Assembly (NCBI GenBank): GCA_964464925.1
Contig: CAYXLI010000024.1
Location: 1-64,000, forward strand
Reading direction: 5' to 3'
Source of the DNA: CAYXLI01 sp964464925
Lineage (GTDB): Bacteria; Acidobacteriota; Terriglobia; Bryobacterales; Bryobacteraceae
Length of the DNA: 64,000 nucleotides
A program made the translations under genes and the position numbers. Shown piece by piece: positions 36,123-43,673 of the stretch. The notes under the pieces were generated by a model. It saw only the letters and a program-made list of their open reading frames with translations. It was not told where the DNA came from and did not search any database. The stretch's first letter is position 1; each line of letters opens with the position of its first letter.

Positions 36123-37505
36123 TCAGTTCCGCCTTCGCGATTCGAGCCACGCATCCAAGCGCCGCAGAGCTGCCAGTGCGTCCACCAGTCCATGACCGGT
36201 TTCTTCTGAGAATCCATCCCGCGCTAGCGGCCGCGCGGTCTCCGTCAAAATCTGCTTCACCAAAACACCGTTGACCTCGTGTCCATGTTTGCGGGCGCGC
36301 CCGACCATGAGCGCCGCGACGCCGGAGACAAAAGGCGAGGCGAACGACGTTCCGCTGCCCACGCGGTATCCACGCCGTGCCAGCCCCCAAATGTCCTCGC
36401 CCGGTGCGCACACCGCCAAGTGCGGACCATAAGAACTGAATGCAGAGCGCTGATCGCGCGCATCGACCGAACCGACAGCAATCACCTCCGGCCACGCCGC
36501 CGGATAGTATTGCTCCCTGTCTCCCTTATTGCCCGCCGCTGCTACGAGCGTGCACCCATAGTGCATCGCATAGTCGATCACCCGGCGATGCGGCGGAGGA
36601 TCTCCCTGCGCTAGCGCCGATGTGGGCGTTCCGAAGCTCATATTCAGAACCTCGGCCCCAAGGTCAACTGCCGCCTTACATCCGGCGTCGATATCCGTGT
36701 TCGCCCCCACTCCGAAACGTGTCCCATGGGGCTCCCGCCGGGCCGCCGCCAACACTCGGATGGGCAGCAGAAGCGCCCTACCGGCCACGCCTTTCGGAAT
36801 GCGCCAGCCCTGCGCGCCGAGAATGCCCGCTACCATCGAGCCATGCCCGACGTAATCCACAGGATTGAAATCGGGTCCCCAACTGTCCCCCACGAGTTCC
36901 AACCCGTCACTCAATGAGCCGATGCCCAGATCTACCGTGTTGTAGCCGGCAAGGCACTTCCGCTGCAGTTCCGGATGGCCCAATGAAACACCGGTATCCA
37001 CCACGCCTACTGTCACGTCTTCGTCGTTCTGCTCCAGTGCGTGCGCCTCCGGAATGCGAATCCGCTCGTACGGTTCGGCCGCGTCATGCTCGTCGAATCC
37101 GGCAGGCTTGGCCATTGCCGGCGCCGCGGCCGGCGTAGTAGCCAGCGTTTGAATGGCGGCGGCCTCTACGATCGCAAGATCTCGAAGCGCATTCCGTACA
37201 TCCGCCGAGCGCTCGGGATCGGCGATCTCCAGCCGGTAGGTCCGCGAAATCCCAAGATTCTCCTCCAGTTCATCGAAGTGCAGATGATGCTCGCCTGGGC
37301 GTCCGAGCCCATAGCGGGACGCATAGACGCACGCGGTCCGCGCTCCGCCGCCCCATTTCTGTATTGCTTTGTCGAGCGGCCCGCGGTCCAGGCGCGATAC
37401 GGCTCGCCCGGCTCCGAGGACCACGTCCAACTGACTAGGCACGTGTTCCAGCGCCTCGCCGGTGCGCAGAGTGACGGTGAGATGGCCCGGCCACGTGAAG
37501 GTCAT
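36123..37505 (-). CDS. Cytoplasmic S8 subtilisin-like serine protease
   Basis: 460 aa. The catalytic triad is complete: Asp170 in VVDTGVSLGHPEL, His221 in VGHGSMVAGIL, Ser387 in GSGTSFASPFVSG, with the oxyanion Asn326 in AAAGN. The first ~150 residues form an N-terminal domain with an inhibitor-I9-like stretch (TYRLEIADPERSADVRNALRDL) that may act as an intramolecular chaperone or brake. There is no signal peptide, unlike most subtilases, so it probably acts inside the cell or is exported with the other island products. The start overlaps the preceding stop as ATGA. Processing of island proteins is a plausible but unproven role. Confidence 0.92.
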   Translation of the reverse strand: MTFTWPGHLTVTLRTGEALEHVPSQLDVVLGAGRAVSRLDRGPLDKAIQKWGGGARTACVYASRYGLGRPGEHHLHFDELEENLGISRTYRLEIADPERSADVRNALRDLAIVEAAAIQTLATTPAAAPAMAKPAGFDEHDAAEPYERIRIPEAHALEQNDEDVTVGVVDTGVSLGHPELQRKCLAGYNTVDLGIGSLSDGLELVGDSWGPDFNPVDYVGHGSMVAGILGAQGWRIPKGVAGRALLLPIRVLAAARREPHGTRFGVGANTDIDAGCKAAVDLGAEVLNMSFGTPTSALAQGDPPPHRRVIDYAMHYGCTLVAAAGNKGDREQYYPAAWPEVIAVGSVDARDQRSAFSSYGPHLAVCAPGEDIWGLARRGYRVGSGTSFASPFVSGVAALMVGRARKHGHEVNGVLVKQILTETARPLARDGFSEETGHGLVDALAALRRLDAWLESRRRN

Positions 37506-38326
37506 CTACTCCCCCTTCCCGGCGCCCAGTCGTCTCCATTACCCGAGGTGTCCTGCACTTGAAGTGCGTAATGCAGCTTGTCTCCGTCGGGCAGCGTTAC
37601 CTCGAGCGTTCCTCCTTCCAGCCGTTGCGGCATTTGCACAATGACGTGATCCTCGTCCGCGTGAGTAACATCCAGTTCCCGTTGATTCAGCCGGACCCGT
37701 GCCGCGCCTTCATGGCTCACCAGGTTTGCCCCTTCCATATGCAGGAATCGCGTGCCTGGCGCCACACGGATAACCTGTCCATCCGGCCGTTCCAGGGGAG
37801 GCGCCGCGGGCGCGGGTGCGGGTTCGCTCACCGATGGAGTTACCCGTTTCAAGCTCGGTTTGCCAAGCGCCAGGGCCTGCCGTAATCGATCGATAGGCAA
37901 TTCGGCGAACCGGGAAATTGCGGAGATTCCCGCGCTCTGATGAAGCGCTCGGAGCTGTGCGGAGTTACGAACACCCAGCCGCTCCAGGCGGTGCTGCTCG
38001 TCTTCCGTAAGGCCCATTTGCTGGAGGGAAGGGCTCCGCGTCGCTGCCATCGAAATTGCGTTCTCCTCGATCATAGGTTTCGTAATCGTTGTAAATCCCA
38101 GGTGCACAGTGCTGGCTCCTGCTTCATTTGGCCCGCTCGTTCGAAAACGGATGCTGCCGCTCGCGTCCATCTCCACAAACACCTGAAGGTCGAGCGAGAA
38201 GTCCTTCACCGCATACGTCAGCGGCCGGTTCACGGCCTTCAGGCGCAACGCATCCTGCACGCGATCGAGTTGGACGGTGATCGCGTCGATAAACTCTTCC
38301 ACCAGGAATGAGCCGCGCTCAGGCAT
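37502..38326 (-). CDS. Trypco-like / helix-hairpin-helix / TIG-like island protein
   Basis: 274 aa. Residues ~8-95 (EEFIDAITVQLDRVQDALRL, then FSLDLQVFVEMDASGSIRFRTSG) resemble the trypsin-co-occurring (trypco) domains described in bacterial conflict systems: a helix followed by a small beta sheet. Residues ~105-160 look like a helix-hairpin-helix unit (LTEDEQHRLERLGVRNSAQLRAL). After a Pro/Ala linker, residues ~180-260 form an IPT/TIG-like beta sandwich (GTRFLHMEGANLV ... GGTLEVTLPDGDKLHYAL). All three are pattern resemblances. It overlaps both neighbours (ATGCCTGA upstream, ATGA downstream). Confidence 0.75.
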   Translation of the reverse strand: MPERGSFLVEEFIDAITVQLDRVQDALRLKAVNRPLTYAVKDFSLDLQVFVEMDASGSIRFRTSGPNEAGASTVHLGFTTITKPMIEENAISMAATRSPSLQQMGLTEDEQHRLERLGVRNSAQLRALHQSAGISAISRFAELPIDRLRQALALGKPSLKRVTPSVSEPAPAPAAPPLERPDGQVIRVAPGTRFLHMEGANLVSHEGAARVRLNQRELDVTHADEDHVIVQMPQRLEGGTLEVTLPDGDKLHYALQVQDTSGNGDDWAPGRGSR

Positions 38327-38570
38327 CCGCCTCCTCTCCCTCGTCGAACGAAACCGACATGGCAGCCTGATGCAGCGGCGGCAACACGCCCGACTTCCAG
38401 CGTGTGTGCGGCGGGTTCGCCAGCATCACGAGCTTGCCATCTTTCAAGCCCCCGGACACTTCCAATGGGAACTGGAATGACGCTCGCGTGACCTGGATTG
38501 CCGCATCTGCGTGCGGTTCCACGGATTCGATGTAGCTCAAAAGTGTGTCCGCCAGTTCGTGCCAGAACAT
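38319..38570 (-). CDS. Unrecognised 83-aa island protein
   Basis: 83 aa: a short helix (HELADTLLSYIESVEPHAD) followed by beta strands (IQVTRASFQFPLEVSGGLKDGKLVML) and an acidic tail (FDEGEEADA). The start follows GAGGT and lies 6 bp after paralogue A; its stop overlaps the next start. The helix-plus-sheet plan resembles the N-terminal domain of the next protein, so it may be a single-domain relative; that is a guess from layout. Confidence 0.7.
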   Translation of the reverse strand: MFWHELADTLLSYIESVEPHADAAIQVTRASFQFPLEVSGGLKDGKLVMLANPPHTRWKSGVLPPLHQAAMSVSFDEGEEADA

Positions 38571-38576
38571 AGTCCG

Positions 38577-39809
38577 TCACCTCGGTGCCCAGGGGTCCGC
38601 TGCCGGTATTGAGGCCGGCGCCGCTGGAGTTGCACCACTCGCCGCCGGAGCGGGCAGTGCTCCCGTCGCGGGCGGCGCACCAGCCGCTGGGGCGGGCGCT
38701 GCTGGCACATGCGCGTGCTGGTTGATCATCTGAATGGCAAGCGGATCGGCAAAGCGGTCCAGCGGGAAGGCGTCTGTTTTGAAATTTACCTTCACCTGGC
38801 CGGTCAGGTCGGCTCTGACATTGATGTCGCTCTGCGCATTCAGATTGGCCGTGTTCACCAGCAGCGCATTCGCACTGAACGGGTTCTGTCCGGCCATTCC
38901 GGTGATGTTTCCGCTCTGCACTTTCGTCTGATTGAAGCGCAGTTTCATCGACTCGCTGGCATCGATGTGGAACTGCAATTTCGCGGTGATCTCGCCTTCG
39001 TTCACCGAAACCCGGCTCATGCCCAGCAACACCATCGTCGCCAGGGTCTGCTGCCGCATACGGGCCAACTCCAGTCTGGCCGCAGGCACGACGGTTTCTT
39101 CCATCGTCTGATCGTCCAGGTCACTGGGGCTATTCAAGCCCAGGTCTTTGAAGAAGGACGGCATCTCGCCTTCCGGCACGCTGTCGGGATTGACCGTCAG
39201 CTTCGGCTTGCCGTCGGAGGTGTCGCGGTTGATCAGTCCGCCGTAGCGGTCGGCCAGATGATCGCGTGCCGCGTCGGGCGTGACATTGTCCTCCATGAAG
39301 TCTTTCACCGTCATGGCAACATTCTTCAGCAGCGTGGCGTAGGACTCTAGCTGCTGCTGGTGGGCAACGTGAATCGCCTGAAAGACACCCTGAATCAGGC
39401 CTGAGACAAATTGCGGAAAGTCGATGGCGTTTAATGTCGCGCGGGCCACTTCGCCAACGCGTCCGGTCGGTCCGCCTGAAGAGCCGGCAGCGCCCGCACC
39501 CCCATCGGCCGGCGCCGGCTGGCCTGGAGCTTGCGGGCCCGGCGGCGTCGCCGCGGGCGCTGCTGTATCATCGTGCCGGGCTAATTGTTGGCGCAGGTCG
39601 AAGGGCGCCATCTGGGTCGCCCAGGAAGGGCCGCCGTTGGGCTCAGCGCCGAGCGCGAGATAGCTGGCGATCTTCGTCATAGATTCGTGCATCGCCTGCT
39701 GTGTCGGCCGGTCAAGCTGGTGGAACGAAGGCGTCGCGCGGAGCAGACGATCGACCTCGCTCTCGATCACCCGCCGGTTCCGTGTTCGATTCGAATCCTT
39801 GTCGGGCAC
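38577..39809 (-). CDS. Island paralogue A (unrecognised ~410-aa family)
   Basis: 410 aa from a GTG with AGAGGAGA upstream. Family blocks: VDRLLRATPSFHQLDRPTQQAM; DFPQFVSGLIQGVFQAI; VKDFMEDNVTPDAARDHL; MPSFFKDLGLN; VVPAARLELARMRQQ; TMVLLGMSRVSVNEGEI; DLTGQVKVNFKTDAFPLDRF. A Pro/Ala/Gly linker (about residues 80-125) separates the N-terminal helical block from the core, and the C-terminal ~45 residues are Pro/Ala-rich. No signal peptide. It is the first paralogue in the operon and is separated from the other three by five unrelated genes, so the copies are not a simple tandem array. Confidence 0.85.
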   Translation of the reverse strand: MPDKDSNRTRNRRVIESEVDRLLRATPSFHQLDRPTQQAMHESMTKIASYLALGAEPNGGPSWATQMAPFDLRQQLARHDDTAAPAATPPGPQAPGQPAPADGGAGAAGSSGGPTGRVGEVARATLNAIDFPQFVSGLIQGVFQAIHVAHQQQLESYATLLKNVAMTVKDFMEDNVTPDAARDHLADRYGGLINRDTSDGKPKLTVNPDSVPEGEMPSFFKDLGLNSPSDLDDQTMEETVVPAARLELARMRQQTLATMVLLGMSRVSVNEGEITAKLQFHIDASESMKLRFNQTKVQSGNITGMAGQNPFSANALLVNTANLNAQSDINVRADLTGQVKVNFKTDAFPLDRFADPLAIQMINQHAHVPAAPAPAAGAPPATGALPAPAASGATPAAPASIPAADPWAPR

Positions 39810-39824
39810 TTCCGCTTCTCCTCT

Positions 39825-41720
39825 CTAAGATTGGAAATGTTCATCCTTCAGCCGTTCACTGTCGTAGAGCTCCTTCACACGAGCGCCCCACGGCAGGTTG
39901 GCTGAACGCCGCACAATGGCCAGCAGCATTTGTTCCGGCTGCGGAACCGGCACGGGCGATTTCGTGCCCAGCTTCACCAGCGCGTCGATTACGGCGGCTT
40001 GCGTCAGCGGCCCCCAAACGCCGTCGACAGGAAGCCCGCGCGTGGCGGCTTGGAAACTCCTCAGGTCTGGATGTCCGAGCGCGGCCATCGCCTGTTGCCG
40101 TTGTGCGCCTGCCTGCACCGGGCTGACCGCGTTGATCACCCACTGCTCTGCGCCTTCCACTCCCATCCGCGCCGCACGGTCTGCCAGGATGGCTAACCCC
40201 CTTTCGGTGTTCAGCCCGAGCCAGTGTGCGAACGGGACCAGCGGATCCACGTAGAGCGTAGCCGCCAACTCGTTCTGTGCCGCCTGGAAGGACACCACTC
40301 GCCCAGCCGCCCGGAACCGGCTGACCCACGGCTCTTCCCACAAGTCCGCACCGTCTACGGGCTGCACACGCGCTGACCGGCTCACCGATCGATCGCCCGC
40401 TGCCGGATCGTCCGCGGTCAGCATGTCTTTCAGGTCGTCGACGGAAGATCCCATCACCTCCCGCAGCTTCGCGCGATCCCGCTTCGCCATCAGCGCAAGC
40501 AACTGCCCCAACTGTCCATTGCGCTGATTGAACTGCAGAACTCCGAAAGAGAGCCCGAAGTGAAAAGAGGAGTCGCCGCTGCCGCGCGCATCCGGATCTT
40601 CATCGAGCACCACAGCGTCATATGCTCCAAGCTTTCCGATCAGATCTCGTTTGGCCGAAATGTCGAGCGGCGGCGCGGCCGGTTTTGGCGGCGGAGCTTC
40701 CACGGCGGCTAGCGATTGGTTCGGCGGCAATTCGTGGCCGGCCTCCACCCATTCGTCCGCTTCATCGCCGTAGGCCTGTGCGGAGGGAGCTTTGGAAGCA
40801 AGCAGCGTGTATCGCGAATTGGAGTCACTGTGCTCTGACCGGTAACCGCCGGCACCGCGATAGCTGCCATAGTCGTCATCATCGTCATCGCTGCCGCCAT
40901 AGAGATATCCGGGCTCTTGCGCGCCGGCCGGATATTGCGTTTGCAGAGACTCGGTAGCGGCGTGTTCGTCGTCTTCGTCCTCGTACCCATCCTTGTAGGA
41001 CAGCGATTTGTTACTACTTGCCGCTTGCTTCGGAGCCGGTTGAGGGTTTACTCGACGTTGCTGTTTCGAACATTCGGGGCATTTGCCGTTCTTACTGACG
41101 CTTGCAGCGTGGGCTATCGCGGCTGGCGCGTCCGCGCCATCTTCTCCCTCGCCGCGATCCGCCGCGGAGTCTGGGGCGCCGGTTTCCAAACCCCTGACTG
41201 CTCCATCCGGAACAATGCCCAATGTTCGTTGCCGCAGCGCTTCGCGACCAAACATACCACCTGCGGTCTGACCGGAAAAGTCGAACGATATTGTTACCGA
41301 AGGCGGGGACACCGGGAGTGTCTCGACCGGCTGCGCAAACGAAGGGTTTGCTCCAGTTGCATCAATGTAAGCAATGAGCGTATAGAAGATCTCCCTTGGC
41401 TTGGGTTGCGTCTGCGCGAATCCCTTCAGCACGGCGGAAGGCAACAGGTAGATCGTGGTACCGCTCGGATTGGGGATTAGGCCGCTGTCCTGGCGGCTGG
41501 AATAGAACGTCTGTTGCGTGCGCTGTCCTGCATTCTTCGGATCCAACAGTTCCTTGCGCGTAGTCGCGATCACCTCGACGAAGGCTTTCTTCTCCGTGAA
41601 AATCGTAAAGCCAAGCACAGGGAACCGGTTATCCAGGTGCTTCCGGTTGGCCACAATCTTCGGAGCCACCGGAAGAAGTTTTGCCGGGGCCGGTGCGGCC
41701 GCTGTCAGCGTGGTGGTCAT
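39825..41720 (-). CDS. 631-aa protein with acidic linker and lysozyme/chitosanase-like domain
   Basis: N-terminal ~155 residues are beta-rich (FPVLGFTIFTEKKAFVEVIATT). Residues ~170-365 are low complexity: very acidic runs (SDDDDDDYGSY, YEDEDDEH) and one CPEC knuckle-like motif. Residues ~370-560 (FGLSFGVLQFNQRNGQLGQLL ... AAQNELAATLYVDP ... GLNTERGLAILADRAARMG) have the look of lysozyme-superfamily, chitosanase-like glycan hydrolases, and the next segment (DLRSFQAATRGLPVDGVWG) resembles a peptidoglycan-binding repeat. Catalytic residues cannot be fixed by eye. ATG follows AGGAG and the previous TGA by one base. No signal peptide. Confidence 0.75.
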   Translation of the reverse strand: MTTTLTAAAPAPAKLLPVAPKIVANRKHLDNRFPVLGFTIFTEKKAFVEVIATTRKELLDPKNAGQRTQQTFYSSRQDSGLIPNPSGTTIYLLPSAVLKGFAQTQPKPREIFYTLIAYIDATGANPSFAQPVETLPVSPPSVTISFDFSGQTAGGMFGREALRQRTLGIVPDGAVRGLETGAPDSAADRGEGEDGADAPAAIAHAASVSKNGKCPECSKQQRRVNPQPAPKQAASSNKSLSYKDGYEDEDDEHAATESLQTQYPAGAQEPGYLYGGSDDDDDDYGSYRGAGGYRSEHSDSNSRYTLLASKAPSAQAYGDEADEWVEAGHELPPNQSLAAVEAPPPKPAAPPLDISAKRDLIGKLGAYDAVVLDEDPDARGSGDSSFHFGLSFGVLQFNQRNGQLGQLLALMAKRDRAKLREVMGSSVDDLKDMLTADDPAAGDRSVSRSARVQPVDGADLWEEPWVSRFRAAGRVVSFQAAQNELAATLYVDPLVPFAHWLGLNTERGLAILADRAARMGVEGAEQWVINAVSPVQAGAQRQQAMAALGHPDLRSFQAATRGLPVDGVWGPLTQAAVIDALVKLGTKSPVPVPQPEQMLLAIVRRSANLPWGARVKELYDSERLKDEHFQS

Positions 41721-41721
41721 T

Positions 41722-41973
41722 TCACTGCTCCTGCTCGGTTGGTATCGATCCGTATGTCAACTGATATTGGACGAGAGCCTCTTCGAGAATCTGCGCCAGC
41801 CTTCGCGCATATACCGGGCTTGTGACAATGCGCGTATGTAACGTCTCGGCTCCGACGTCTTCGAACGATTGCCCGAAATCTATAAGAAATTCGTACGCGT
41901 TATGGCCGACCTCGAAATAATTGCTGTAACGGCCCTCCATCCGGTCTGTGCCAGTCCTCGATAGTTCGCTCAT
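41722..41973 (-). CDS. DUF3467 family protein, first gene of the island operon
   Basis: 83 aa from the ATG at 41973, which follows GGAGG by 4 nt; a TTG one codon earlier is less likely. The sequence fits DUF3467: YSNYFEVGHNAYEFLIDFGQ, then LHTRIVTSPVYARRLAQILEEALVQYQ. Function of the family is unknown; members are small soluble proteins. It lies ~55 nt downstream of the predicted sigma54 start point and its stop is one base from the next ATG. Confidence 0.88.
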   Translation of the reverse strand: MSELSRTGTDRMEGRYSNYFEVGHNAYEFLIDFGQSFEDVGAETLHTRIVTSPVYARRLAQILEEALVQYQLTYGSIPTEQEQ

Positions 41974-42037
41974 CAAACCTCCATGCGCGGTACAGGCAAC
42001 TATGTAAATGAGGCACGCCGCGCGCCATTGTTCCGTT

Positions 42038-42054
42038 TGCTGCGCTTCGGCCAG
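42038..42054 (-). promoter_or_regulatory. Candidate sigma54 (-24/-12) promoter of the island operon
   Basis: On the minus strand CTGGCCGAAGCGCAGCA has the invariant GG and GC of a sigma54 promoter separated by exactly 10 bp, with CTGGC matching the -24 block and GCA the -12 block. It is 65 bp before the first ATG. Presence of a GAFTGA-type activator immediately upstream supports the reading. The middle bases deviate from consensus. Confidence 0.6.
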
Positions 42055-42111
42055 TAAACTTCCAGCACAGAACGGTTTGTAGATCCGTACCTGTTTCCGT
42101 CTTCAGCAAAA

Positions 42112-42132
42112 CTGTCACAGGTCCTGTGACAG
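42112..42132. promoter_or_regulatory. Perfect 21-bp dyad, proximal enhancer candidate (UAS1)
   Basis: Arms of 10 bp (CTGTCACAGG and its complement) flank a single T at 42122. It lies ~95 bp upstream of the predicted sigma54 start point. The outer 7 bp of each arm are identical to those of the dyad at 42184-42204, 72 bp away, about seven helical turns. On the minus strand it is followed by TTTT, so a terminator for the upstream regulator gene is an alternative, but the tight loop and the second copy favour a protein-binding site. Confidence 0.65.
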
Positions 42133-42183
42133 CTGCCAAAGCGACTCAGGCAATCAAACAGCTGAAATAAAAGGAAACGGGGA

Positions 42184-42204
42184 CTGTCACGCGGTTTGTG
42201 ACAG
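42184..42204. promoter_or_regulatory. 21-bp dyad, distal enhancer candidate (UAS2)
   Basis: CTGTCAC and GTGACAG arms flank a 7-bp spacer, giving the same total length and outer arms as the dyad at 42112-42132. It overlaps the last codons and stop of the activator gene. Two phased dyads upstream of a -24/-12 element are the classic layout for a Fis-type-HTH enhancer-binding protein. Confidence 0.6.
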
Positions 42205-43557
42205 TGAGTGCTTCGGGTACAACGCTCCGGCGGTCGCGCTCTTCTGCTCTCCGGGGCTCGACAACTTGTATTTCGCCATCTTGCGATACAGCGTCATTCG
42301 TGACCATCGCAGGCGTTCTGCCGCCTTGCTCTTGTTCCATTCGCAAGCGCTTAATGCAGAGAGAAGTGATGCCAGCTCATTGTCGGGCTGGTCCGCGTTA
42401 CTCACGCTGTCCGGTACGAGATAAGGCGGCAGGTGTTCGGCTCCGATCACGCCTTCGGATAACGTAATGAATACTCCTTCAATCACGTTGCGCAACTGGC
42501 GCACGTTCCCCGGCCAATCATATTTCAAAAGACACTCCACTGCGCCGGGTGCGATGCCTTCGATATTCCGGCCATGGTGCTCATTCATTTCCCGAATCAT
42601 GTATTCGATCAGGTTCAGAATGTCCGCCTTTCTTTCGCGCAGTGGCGGAAGATGAATTCTGCCGACATTCAAGCGGAAGAACAAATCGGGCCGAAACTTT
42701 TCTTCTTTGGCGAGCTGGTCCAGGTCCCGATGCGTCGCAGCCAATATGCGAATGTCCGTCACCTGTCCACGCCGCCCACCAAGCCTGTGCACTTCCTTCG
42801 TTTCCAGCACACGCAGGATCTTCGCCTGGGCCACCGGGCTCATGTCTCCGATCTCATCGAAGAACACCGTACCGCCGTTTGCCTGAGCGATCAAGCCGTC
42901 GCGCGACGAGTTCGCGCCGGTAAAGGCACCGCGCTCATAGCCGAACAGTTCGCTCTCCAGCAGCGGTTCAGGTATTGCGGCGCAGTTGATGCACACCAGA
43001 GGCCGCTGTTTTCGCCTGCTGTTGCCGTGAATCAGTTGGGCGACCAATTCTTTTCCGCTGCCGGTTTCGCCCGTGATCAGAACAGTACAGTCGGTCTGCG
43101 CGACTTGCGAAATATATTTCCGAATCCCTTGCATTTGCACGCCGTCGCCGACCAGGATTTCACCGCCCTCAATCTCAGGAGCCGGGGCGGAATGTGTTAG
43201 CCAGCGGCGAATCGAATCGACAAGAACGGCACGATCCGGCAACGCCGGGAAATAGTCGGCGGCGCGAGCATGCAGTGCAGCGACAGCGAGATCTTCCGAT
43301 CCGGGATCGGCAACCACGATCAGGCGGCGCCAGCTTCCCGGCGATAATAGCCGCGCCGGCTCGAGGAGGCGGCGGCCGATCTCCGCTTCGCAGCAAACAA
43401 TAACCAGCGCAAATGCGTCGCGATCAAGGAATTGCGGCTGTGTTTCTGCCGGAGAAAGAGTACGTACCGGAGAGCCGGGTACAGCTTCATGAACGGCTTC
43501 CGACAGTTCCCATTGACGGGCGGGGGAATCGTTAACAATGAGAATTTCGCGACACAC
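42187..43557 (-). CDS. Sigma54-dependent enhancer-binding transcriptional activator
   Basis: 456 aa from a GTG. Residues 1-120 are receiver-like (REILIVNDSPARQ) but the phospho-acceptor strand reads ALVIVCCEAEIG, with Cys where the conserved Asp should be, so it is probably not phosphorylated. The AAA+ domain is complete: Walker A GETGSGKE (163-170), the sigma54-contacting GAFTGA loop (210-215), Walker B VFFDEIGD (231-238) and the RxDLFFRLNV region. The C-terminus carries a Fis-type HTH (CEWNKSKAAERLRWSRMTLYRKM, about 408-430). The dyads and sigma54 promoter just downstream make the island operon its likely target. Confidence 0.93.
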   Translation of the reverse strand: MCREILIVNDSPARQWELSEAVHEAVPGSPVRTLSPAETQPQFLDRDAFALVIVCCEAEIGRRLLEPARLLSPGSWRRLIVVADPGSEDLAVAALHARAADYFPALPDRAVLVDSIRRWLTHSAPAPEIEGGEILVGDGVQMQGIRKYISQVAQTDCTVLITGETGSGKELVAQLIHGNSRRKQRPLVCINCAAIPEPLLESELFGYERGAFTGANSSRDGLIAQANGGTVFFDEIGDMSPVAQAKILRVLETKEVHRLGGRRGQVTDIRILAATHRDLDQLAKEEKFRPDLFFRLNVGRIHLPPLRERKADILNLIEYMIREMNEHHGRNIEGIAPGAVECLLKYDWPGNVRQLRNVIEGVFITLSEGVIGAEHLPPYLVPDSVSNADQPDNELASLLSALSACEWNKSKAAERLRWSRMTLYRKMAKYKLSSPGEQKSATAGALYPKHSLSQTA

Positions 43558-43673
43558 GGGCCTACTTCCATCCCTCCCGGCCGGCCTCCGGCCGCGCAGT
43601 GCCGTTCATAACCAGAGGCCGTAGCGCTTTGAATGACAGCTTCTACGATCTGGATTTCTAATTTGAAATTGTG

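Noticed and set aside
36112..36495. N-terminal extension of the 664-aa island protein
   Set aside because: It lies inside the subtilase gene and has shadow-like Arg/Trp/Cys-rich composition; the ATG at 36111 has a proper ribosome site.
22528..41973. Prophage, tailocin or extracellular contractile injection system
   Set aside because: Endolysin-type domains are present, but there are no recognisable sheath, tube, baseplate, portal, capsid, terminase or AAA+ eCIS ATPase genes.
42112..42138. Dyad plus T-run as a rho-independent terminator of the activator gene
   Set aside because: Possible, but the 1-nt loop is unfavourable and the second dyad with identical arms and matched spacing fits an enhancer pair better.
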